Shown piece by piece: positions 1 through 5,158 of a stretch of 5,158 nucleotides of DNA; the stretch's first letter is position 1; the number at the start of each line of letters is the position of its first letter. Both the position numbers and the translations under genes were made by a program. Origin of the DNA: CAWUIH01 sp963922495. GTDB lineage: Bacteria; Pseudomonadota; Gammaproteobacteria; Coxiellales; Coxiellaceae. The stretch is taken from positions 1 to 5,158 of the forward strand of contig CAWUIH010000095.1 of the NCBI GenBank assembly GCA_963922495.1, in the 5' to 3' direction. Under the pieces are notes generated by a model. The model saw only the letters and a program-made list of their open reading frames with translations, had not been told where the DNA came from and did no database searches.

Positions 1-55
1 CATCCGTTTAAATAATCTGGGAGACTCTAATGACAACAAAAACTTGCTACTGTAG
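1..55 (+). CDS. Possible 3' end of an upstream gene (17 codons plus TAG)
   Basis: From base 2 one plus-strand frame is open and ends in TAG at 53-55, giving the polar tail IRLNNLGDSNDNKNLLL. The other two plus frames meet early stops or lack any coding character. The next gene on this strand begins downstream after an AT-rich spacer that carries a promoter, so the tail would belong to a separate transcription unit. Seventeen codons are too few to recognise a family, and an open stretch this short can arise by chance. A minus-strand frame is also open here, without a plausible start. Confidence 0.2.
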   Translation, partial: IRLNNLGDSNDNKNLLL

Positions 56-82
56 AGCAAACCAAACAACAATACTTCAAAA

Positions 83-115
83 TTTAATAATAATTTAACT
101 TTTATAGTTTATTAT
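83..115 (+). promoter_or_regulatory. Candidate PmrA-type box and -10 element for the kinase gene
   Basis: TTTAATAAT (83-91) and TTTAACTTT (94-102) form an imperfect direct repeat. The two TTAA cores are 11 bp apart (TTAA-N7-TTAA). Seven bases further on lies TATTAT (110-115), five of six matches to a sigma-70 -10 box. The Legionella PmrA box is a tandem cTTAATatT repeat with N2 between copies, placed just upstream of the -10. The first copy matches 7 of 9 positions and the second 6 of 9. The surrounding DNA is very AT-rich, so chance resemblance is possible, but the same spacing recurs upstream of the PP2C-like gene. Confidence 0.35.
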
Positions 116-205
116 TAGTACAGTACGATGTAATCAATTAATTACAACTTTATGATTTATTATGAATGGATTTTCGTTGTTGCCAAGGCATTGAGAGTCC
201 CATTT

Positions 206-1966
206 ATGAGAAAAAATCCTTCGAACTTGCCCAAAAATATTATTAAAGTTACCAATGATGAAAAAGATAGATACTATCAGATTGCTAAAAATCAACTTCT
301 AGGAAATGGCGCATCTGGGAATGTGTATAAAGCTTACCCCTATGATCTGGAAAGACGAGAACCAAATAAAAAAAAACCTGTAGTCGTCAAAGAAATACAA
401 TTAAAAGAGAACCACACTGAGAAAAAATATCAGTTAGAGAAATTACATAAAGAATATAGTATTTTGAAACAATACTATTGGACAGAGACTCCTGAAGAAA
501 TTGGAGATAAATTCTACATAATAATGAGTTGGTTACCTGGGAAACCCGTGATTAAACACTCATCCTTCGATACACTAAATCCAGCAATTGAATCGATGTG
601 CTATAAACAACGTGTCAAGTTGATTGCTCTACTTTTCTCTTGGTTTAACTTGCTGCACAATTCAACAACGACATCAGGCCCTGCAATTATCCATTCGGAT
701 ATTAAAGGAGAGAATTTATTATTTATACAAACTTCAAAAGGAATGGAAATAATGCCAATAGATTTTGGCTTTTCCAAAGAATTACTTCAATCATCAGACA
801 ATACTGTAATAAAAGATAATCACATCAAAGGGACTAAAACTTACACAGCACCAGAAATTTATAATAGTGGTATATACTCAACTAAATCAGATATATACTC
901 CTTAGTACCGATAATATTGAAGATATTAGGAGCAACAAATCCTTTTAACTTCAAAGATAGATATTCTTGTGAGGATCAGAGTTATGACTTTGCAGGTATA
1001 TTGCAAACACCCAACGGAGATCAATATCCTCTATCGATTCATAAAATAATTGTACGTTTTATTGAAAGAATGCAGGATGAAAATTACAAAAAAAGGCCTA
1101 GCACTCATGAATGTTTAAAATTTTTTTTCACGCTACATAGTGTCCTTTCTCTTGATCCAAATAATAGTAATAATCAGGAAGCAATCAACATAAATTGTAT
1201 AAAGTTAGCGTTGCTTTCTCGAAACTTATGGAATATAGATATACCAACTTCCAACAAATATGATCATAAACAATCCACCAAACCAAAACCTAATAAAACA
1301 TTTGATACATTCTACTTTGGAACTTATGATTGCTTAGCAAATAATAAGGTTAATTCTGATATAAATCTTGGTGAAGATAGATATAATACAAAACTCTGTG
1401 AAGCAATGCTCATACTTGAAAAATCTGGATTACTAGAAAATTATGCGTGGATCTTTTTAAGTGAAAGATACAATTTAGAATACGTTACTCGTATCATCAT
1501 AGCACTTTATAAAGAAAAACTTCTAGATAAATTTCATTATATTAAAATCAAATCAGGTAAAATAATCGAAAAAATTAATTTATTAAAAAAAGAGCCCACA
1601 ATATTCATACTTCTGATACTCAATTCAGAAGATCTAGATAGTTTTTTAAACAATAAAACGCAATCGGAGTTAACAAATATAGAAAGATATGCTTTAAAAA
1701 ATCAAAAATCATTAACAAATATATTTCCAAAAGGAAAAATTAATACTTTAATTGAAGATATTCAAACTAGAATAGGTACGCTAATAAAGTTTAAACAAAA
1801 CTACAAAAATCAATGCCATACTAACGGCTGGTTTTTAATGTTTAGGTCTCGAATGGCAAACGCTGTTTACAAAGATACAGTTACTACGAAACAAATAAAA
1901 ACAAATAGTAATAATCGCTCTAGCACAACTTATACTGCTTACCAACGCTGCCGCTCTAATCAATAG
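206..1966 (+). CDS. Eukaryotic-type Ser/Thr protein kinase, putative secreted effector
   Basis: This gene encodes a 586-residue protein whose first 310 residues form a complete protein kinase domain that transfers phosphate from ATP to protein substrates. Visible motifs are the glycine loop GNGASG (33-38), the VVVK lysine (Lys62), a likely helix-C glutamate (Glu83), the catalytic loop HSDIKGEN with Asp165, Lys167 and Asn170, DFG (186-188), APE (215-217), the DIYSL aspartate (229) and a KRPS arginine near 297. All catalytic residues are present, so activity is expected. The loop reads HSD instead of HRD, a non-RD type, which usually means no need for activation-loop phosphorylation. Residues 315-586 match no family I recognise; they look helical and end in a basic, Ser/Thr/Asn-rich tail of the kind seen in Dot/Icm substrates. 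No signal peptide is evident. I chose ATG 206 because GAGAG lies 8 bp upstream. ATG 152 adds 18 residues but has no Shine-Dalgarno. The host target is unknown. Base composition is more AT-rich than in the convergent neighbour. Confidence 0.88.
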   Translation: MRKNPSNLPKNIIKVTNDEKDRYYQIAKNQLLGNGASGNVYKAYPYDLERREPNKKKPVVVKEIQLKENHTEKKYQLEKLHKEYSILKQYYWTETPEEIGDKFYIIMSWLPGKPVIKHSSFDTLNPAIESMCYKQRVKLIALLFSWFNLLHNSTTTSGPAIIHSDIKGENLLFIQTSKGMEIMPIDFGFSKELLQSSDNTVIKDNHIKGTKTYTAPEIYNSGIYSTKSDIYSLVPIILKILGATNPFNFKDRYSCEDQSYDFAGILQTPNGDQYPLSIHKIIVRFIERMQDENYKKRPSTHECLKFFFTLHSVLSLDPNNSNNQEAININCIKLALLSRNLWNIDIPTSNKYDHKQSTKPKPNKTFDTFYFGTYDCLANNKVNSDINLGEDRYNTKLCEAMLILEKSGLLENYAWIFLSERYNLEYVTRIIIALYKEKLLDKFHYIKIKSGKIIEKINLLKKEPTIFILLILNSEDLDSFLNNKTQSELTNIERYALKNQKSLTNIFPKGKINTLIEDIQTRIGTLIKFKQNYKNQCHTNGWFLMFRSRMANAVYKDTVTTKQIKTNSNNRSSTTYTAYQRCRSNQ

Positions 1967-1999
1967 TTTTTACGAAAAATTACAAACTGCTGAAATTTA

Positions 2000-3748
2000 C
2001 TAGGAACTCTTTGAGATTGTATTTCGAGGGAAACTAGGAACAGGGGACGATACATTAGATTCTTTTTTACGAAACAAACGACATGGCAATGAATTCGCAA
2101 GTTTTGTAGCTGCCTTTGATAGACCGCGATGACGCGCAAAATAATAACAGGCAATACCACAACCCAATATAAAAACAGTTACGGCCAAAATAGCTAATGT
2201 AGGGGGACATAATATACCTAAATGCAGCGCGAGAATAGCAACCCCACCCCCACCATATACCGTACTGACAGTACTTATAACATAGCCAGTTTCTCGGCGA
2301 CTTGGATTTGGACGACCTTCGAGAGTCATTGCAAAAGATAAAAAGTCTTTTACTATATGATTTTTATCTGTATTCTGCAGCAGCTTTTCGAGGCGAGAAG
2401 AAAAAATTTCTCGATTTTCCTTATCAGGAATATCTTTTAAAGCTTGAAAGAGATTTTTAATCTGTTTTTTTAATTCTAGCTCCGTGATAGTGTTTATAAT
2501 TTTTTTTGCACGCTCAACTTCTGTTGGATCACAGACTGGAATTTCCTCAGCAAAAAAATCCGGATTATTGTTACTACCAGGAATATGCTTCTCTTTTTCA
2601 TTTAAATAATGACAGGTTTCCTTAAGTTGTTGTTTACTTAAAGAACATAAATAATCAATATAGAGATGCCGATTAATAGAATCATTAATCCATGCACGCA
2701 AGTATTCAGTGGCAAGGCTATGAAACCCAATACCGGAACAAGTAGCATCACCCAGATAAAGTTCTTTCTTGCTATCACGCTCATAAAATTTTTGATTATC
2801 GTAAATCTGCGGAGGCGCTGCTAGTTTCTTCGCCACCATACGATGTAATGTTTGATTCACTGCTAACCTTGATGCATGTCCAGCAAAAGACTCACGATGC
2901 GCATTTTTACTATCTTGTGAGCATTTTTTTTGTGTCTCAAATAACTCAGCCGAAATCTTAGCACCATCAATAACTCCTACTAATTTTTTTGTTTGATTTT
3001 CATCAATGATTTCGATCTCTCTTGCATTCAGGTAATCTGAAACACCTCGAGAAAGTTGTAAAAACATCCACGGGTTTCCGCTCTCGCATGAGTATTGCAG
3101 TTGTTTTTGGTGAGTTTGTAAACGATCTGGGTACTGAAAGGCAACCGACTGAATACTTTCTGATATAAAGCTATTCGTGGAATCTACCCAAAAATACTCA
3201 CTGTTAATTGCTGTTTCTACCTCTGTATTTTTGGTGTTGACAAGCAATGTAGAAAAATTGCCAACAACACCTGAGGTACACACTACGTTTTTTTCATCCC
3301 ACAGAATAATCGAGGCTGCCAGAGTACATTGCGCGTGACGATTTTTGTCGAATCGACTAAACCCATACATATGTTGATGTGTGTCTTTGCCAGTACGCAA
3401 CAGACATTTACGCATATCTTCTTCTGAAAAATTGTTAGTTTTATTAATGATAGACTTGGCGTGCTTTGCCATCGTTTTAATAGCAATAGCACTGGAGTCC
3501 TTTGCCAAACACTTTTGACGTTCAGAATCCGACTCACGCAACAGAGCACTTGCAGTAACTTGAATATATCCTTTCAAAATCTTACTCTGATACTCAAAAA
3601 TGGGTACAGATAATGCACTATCCGTTCCTGAAAGGTCAGGACATTCATCATTAGCCGGGAAATGGTTCCCCACTGTGAGAATTTCATTGGGATGAGAGTA
3701 AAGCAAATTTAAATCTTTGAAAAAGGCATCGATATCAGAGCCCGGCAT
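2000..3748 (-). CDS. PP2C-like (probably degenerate) protein with C-terminal membrane hairpin
   Basis: The protein has 582 residues. Residues about 35-345 show a faint PP2C (PPM) phosphatase pattern. CTLAASIILWDEKNVV followed by GVVGNF (142-165) parallels the GsTa...NvGDSRa strands. MFLQLSRGVSDYLNAREIE (228-246) parallels the lasDGlwDvls.qEi motif. LGDATCSGIGF (332-342) parallels the final DN.T.vvv motif. Aspartates expected to bind metal are replaced (SDG to SRG, DNxT to GDAT), and no DGHGG is visible, so it is probably a pseudophosphatase. Residues about 405-475 are charged and probably helical. Two hydrophobic segments (about 492-513 and 517-538) form a hairpin, followed by a basic, Ser-rich tail suited to a type IV secretion signal. 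ATG 3748 is chosen because AAGGAA lies just upstream. A GTG at 3796 would add 16 residues but lacks a ribosome binding site. It converges on the kinase gene with a 33-bp gap. The coding call is firm; the PP2C assignment is by eye and moderate. Confidence 0.8.
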   Translation of the reverse strand: MPGSDIDAFFKDLNLLYSHPNEILTVGNHFPANDECPDLSGTDSALSVPIFEYQSKILKGYIQVTASALLRESDSERQKCLAKDSSAIAIKTMAKHAKSIINKTNNFSEEDMRKCLLRTGKDTHQHMYGFSRFDKNRHAQCTLAASIILWDEKNVVCTSGVVGNFSTLLVNTKNTEVETAINSEYFWVDSTNSFISESIQSVAFQYPDRLQTHQKQLQYSCESGNPWMFLQLSRGVSDYLNAREIEIIDENQTKKLVGVIDGAKISAELFETQKKCSQDSKNAHRESFAGHASRLAVNQTLHRMVAKKLAAPPQIYDNQKFYERDSKKELYLGDATCSGIGFHSLATEYLRAWINDSINRHLYIDYLCSLSKQQLKETCHYLNEKEKHIPGSNNNPDFFAEEIPVCDPTEVERAKKIINTITELELKKQIKNLFQALKDIPDKENREIFSSRLEKLLQNTDKNHIVKDFLSFAMTLEGRPNPSRRETGYVISTVSTVYGGGGVAILALHLGILCPPTLAILAVTVFILGCGIACYYFARHRGLSKAATKLANSLPCRLFRKKESNVSSPVPSFPRNTISKSS

Positions 3749-3755
3749 ACTTGAA

Positions 3756-3761
3756 TTCCTT
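3756..3761 (-). promoter_or_regulatory. Ribosome binding site fixing the start of the PP2C-like gene
   Basis: Read on the minus strand, AAGGAA precedes ATG 3748, with 8 bases between AGGA and the start codon. This is a good Shine-Dalgarno at normal spacing. The longer in-frame alternative at GTG 3796 has no purine-rich stretch upstream, so this site decides for the shorter protein. Confidence 0.7.
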
Positions 3762-3825
3762 GTTCGTGCTAATAGCGTTATAAAGGCATTTATCACTATC
3801 AGTTAGTACTTCTGTAGTGCTTTTA

Positions 3826-3858
3826 AGTTTAAACTAGTTACTTTAAAAGATTATTAAG
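3826..3858 (-). promoter_or_regulatory. Candidate PmrA-type box and -10 element for the PP2C-like gene
   Basis: On the minus strand CTTAATAAT (3858-3850) matches 8 of 9 positions of the PmrA half-site. A weaker copy, TTTAAAGTA, starts 11 bp later, so the TTAA cores are again separated by N7. Seven bases after the box is TAAACT (3831-3826), four of six matches to a -10. Transcription would start near 3819, leaving a leader of about 70 bases before ATG 3748. The half-site, repeat period and distance to the -10 match those seen before the kinase gene, which supports a shared regulator. The second half-site and the -10 are poor, so this is a candidate only. Confidence 0.35.
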
Positions 3859-3960
3859 AGAACATTTTCATGACAATTTCAGTGAGCATAAAAGTATCCA
3901 AGTTATTGTTTAGCTGTCACCTTCAATAATATAAACACTAGCATTACTTAGTTTTAGCAC

Positions 3961-3978
3961 AAAAAATAACTATTTTTT
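3961..3978 (-). terminator. Perfect AT palindrome, possible terminator after the pseudogene
   Basis: AAAAAATA and TATTTTTT flank a 2-base centre, forming a perfect 8-bp inverted repeat that begins 8 bases past the stop codon of the minus-strand remnant. On either strand the second arm supplies a T tract. The stem contains no G or C in its paired arms, so it would be a weak intrinsic terminator. Its place between the remnant and the PP2C promoter fits a transcript boundary. It could also be a chance feature of AT-rich spacer DNA. Confidence 0.3.
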
Positions 3979-3986
3979 TAAGTATA

Positions 3987-4500
3987 CTACGAACCAGTGA
4001 GCATCAGAGACGGTAATTCAGAATACTCTGAAGAGCCTAAAGGACGTTTTCTTGTTTTTTGATCCGGCCGCGAGCTTGGTTTTAATTGAATTTTATATTC
4101 CTTATGCACAATATGCAAATGAGTCAATACAGGATTTGAACCATTTGAACATACAGTCAAAAAAAGCGTAATATATTTGGCAATACTTGAGTTTCTTTTA
4201 GCAAGAAATCCATTTTTTCTGGTTCGTAGTTGTTGTAAGCTCTTAAATTGCAGTGCTTCTTGGTCTTTTGAATCTTTTAAAGAGTTTGATAATTTTATTG
4301 ATTGCTGCAGTATTTATGACAAGAAATGCTTGCCCTGAATCACCTTTACCATTACCAGGAATATACAAACATTTTCAATCACGACCTCATCTGAATTTAT
4401 CAATAAATGTCGTGAATAGATTCATAACATTCTTTTTGCCGATGTACCAGAGTAAACTCATCAGCTTGTTCAGTAAAAAACTAATAAACGCTGAAGAATA
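3987..4500 (-). pseudogene. Frame-disrupted remnant of an unknown gene, possibly an old effector
   Basis: A minus-strand frame is open from 4313 down to TAG at 3987-3989, about 108 residues, but has no start codon near its beginning. It includes KYITLFLTVCSNGSNPVLTH and ends in a polar tail SSEYSELPSLMLTGS, which resembles Dot/Icm C-terminal signals with their glutamate cluster. Just upstream the protein-like reading moves to the next frame, KCLYIPGNGKGDSGQAFLVI (about 4315-4374), and before that either to SDEVVIENVC in the first frame or to FISFLLNKLMSLLWYIGKKN in the second. Stops lie at 4314-4316, 4375-4377, 4387-4389 and 4501-4503. Further coding-like codons reach 4563. At least two frame changes or stops are needed to join the pieces, so the gene is broken. 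The family is not recognised. The plus-strand open frame over 4253-4504 is its antisense shadow. Confidence 0.5.
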
Positions 4501-4547
4501 CTAAATAAAATACTGCAATGCATTGACTCCAGTAGTGAGCACTTGTT

Positions 4548-4575
4548 TTGTAACTCCTTCAAATTATGTTATAAT
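4548..4575 (+). promoter_or_regulatory. Sigma-70-type promoter for the hydrolase gene
   Basis: TATAAT (4570-4575) is a perfect -10 hexamer. TTGTAA (4548-4553), four of six matches to TTGACA, lies 16 bp upstream. Transcription would begin near 4582 and leave a leader of about 128 bases before ATG 4710. There is no TTAA-N7-TTAA repeat ahead of it, so it differs from the kinase and PP2C-like promoters. It overlaps the possible 5' extension of the divergent pseudogene, which may explain why that gene has no intact start. Confidence 0.5.
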
Positions 4576-4696
4576 CAACATAAACTAATAATGTAAATTA
4601 TAATCTCAGACTGAAAATGCGATCAAAAATGCAGCAACTATTATCACAACGCATCGCAGCGTGAATAATTCTTTAAAAAATTGTTGTGCTCGATTG

Positions 4697-4701
4697 TGGA
4701 G
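4697..4701 (+). promoter_or_regulatory. Ribosome binding site of the hydrolase gene
   Basis: TGGAG lies 8 bases before ATG 4710, an ideal Shine-Dalgarno position. It fixes the start of the hydrolase, whose reading frame is open from there to the window edge. Confidence 0.7.
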
Positions 4702-4709
4702 AAATTAAA

Positions 4710-5158
4710 ATGCCCAAAAAACTAGCCATTTTTTTGAGTGGAACAGGCGGAACGGATCAACTAAAAAAATATGCAGAAGATACTTTTGAGGAAGAATTTA
4801 CAAATCAGGTGATAAGAATTTACATAAAAGGATGTCAGCATAAGAATGTTGGAAATGGCTATCTTCATCCTGACCTTGGAATCGCTGCTAATAACTTTGA
4901 AGGTGTTTTTACAGAAAAAAACGTCATTGATTTAAATAAACTACAGCAAAATTTTGGAGATGGTATTGCTGGAATTGTTGGCAGTCACGAAAACCCTATC
5001 ATTGATGTCGACTCTATTCTCATCTTTGGTCACAGTAGGGGGGGAGTAACAGCATTTCTATTGGCAAGGAAACTCCAGCAACTAAATAATAGTCGCAACA
5101 TTCCCGTTTATATTATGGCAGATCAACCGGTTCCTGGTGATCGCATTTCAAACCCATC
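4710..5158 (+). CDS. Alpha/beta-hydrolase with GHSRG motif (DUF2235-like), 5' part
   Basis: The first 149 codons of a gene that runs off the window. The protein starts MPKKLAIFLSGTGGTD, a hydrophobic strand followed by a glycine-rich turn as in alpha/beta hydrolases, where this turn helps form the oxyanion hole. A second strand with a glycine-rich region follows (about 33-67). The strand SILIFGHSRGGVTAFLLARK carries the nucleophile elbow with Ser109. VYIMADQPVPGD (133-144) sits where DUF2235/Tle1-type phospholipases have their acidic-residue strand, so Asp138 is a candidate acid. The histidine would lie beyond the window. The order of these elements resembles DUF2235-like lipases, and similar proteins occur among Legionella effectors, so an esterase or phospholipase acting in the host is possible. 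No signal peptide is seen. It has its own promoter and a strong ribosome binding site. Substrate and full length are unknown. Confidence 0.8.
   Translation, partial: MPKKLAIFLSGTGGTDQLKKYAEDTFEEEFTNQVIRIYIKGCQHKNVGNGYLHPDLGIAANNFEGVFTEKNVIDLNKLQQNFGDGIAGIVGSHENPIIDVDSILIFGHSRGGVTAFLLARKLQQLNNSRNIPVYIMADQPVPGDRISNP

Noticed and set aside
44..60. TTGCT...AGCAA hairpin at the left end
   Set aside because: The stem is 5 bp, overlaps the possible stop codon and is not followed by a T run on the plus strand.
1964..1988. Possible terminator between the convergent genes (AGTTT...AAACT and TTTTTACGAAAAA)
   Set aside because: The stems are only 5 bp, nearly all AT, and no clear T tract follows; too weak to annotate.
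1960..2160. Minus-strand open frame of 66 codons
   Set aside because: It overlaps the 3' part of the PP2C-like gene on the same strand in another frame and has no ribosome binding site of its own; a shadow.
3283..3549. Minus-strand open frame of 88 codons
   Set aside because: It lies wholly inside the PP2C-like gene in a different frame, and its Cys-rich composition is typical of a shadow frame.
3880..4004. CAGTGAGCAT repeated at 3880-3889 and 3995-4004
   Set aside because: Several 10-bp exact repeats are expected by chance in a window of this size, and no longer flanking similarity is present.
4062..4080. GC-rich patch GATCCGGCCGCGAGCTTGG that looks vector-like
   Set aside because: It continues the open minus-strand frame of the remnant (encoding PSSRPDQ) and the flanks are ordinary local sequence, so contamination is not needed to explain it.
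4253..4504. Plus-strand open frame of 83 codons with hydrophobic start
   Set aside because: It starts with GTG without a ribosome binding site, and the opposite strand reads more like protein. It is best explained as antisense to the degraded minus-strand gene.
4617..4664. 15-codon open frame in the hydrolase leader (MRSKMQQLLSQRIAA)
   Set aside because: No Shine-Dalgarno precedes it and no attenuator structure follows; such short frames are common by chance.

Overview
The window looks like accessory DNA from a low-GC gammaproteobacterium that lives inside eukaryotic cells, most likely Legionella or a close relative. This is inferred from three things. There is a eukaryotic-type protein kinase with a full catalytic core. 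There is a large protein with a PP2C-like core and a C-terminal membrane hairpin. Two promoters carry TTAA-N7-TTAA direct repeats resembling the PmrA box of Dot/Icm effector genes. No phage, transposase, tRNA, rRNA or CRISPR signal was seen.

Layout: bases 1-55 may hold the last codons of an upstream plus-strand gene. A putative effector kinase (206-1966, +) follows a candidate PmrA-type promoter (83-115). It converges, with only 33 bp between stop codons, on a minus-strand gene (2000-3748) whose product resembles a PP2C phosphatase with eroded metal-binding motifs. That gene has its own candidate PmrA-type promoter (3826-3858), built with the same spacing as the kinase promoter. Next is a frame-disrupted minus-strand gene remnant (3987 to about 4500, perhaps 4563). 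At the right end a separate promoter (4548-4575) and a strong ribosome binding site lead into a plus-strand alpha/beta-hydrolase gene with a GHSRG nucleophile motif (4710 to beyond the window).

How the genes fit together: the kinase and the PP2C-like protein are convergent neighbours that may share a regulator, so they may be delivered together and act on host phosphorylation, one as an active kinase and the other as a probable pseudophosphatase anchored to membrane. This is inference. The hydrolase has a different promoter type and looks like an independent unit. The pseudogene between them suggests turnover typical of effector-rich regions.
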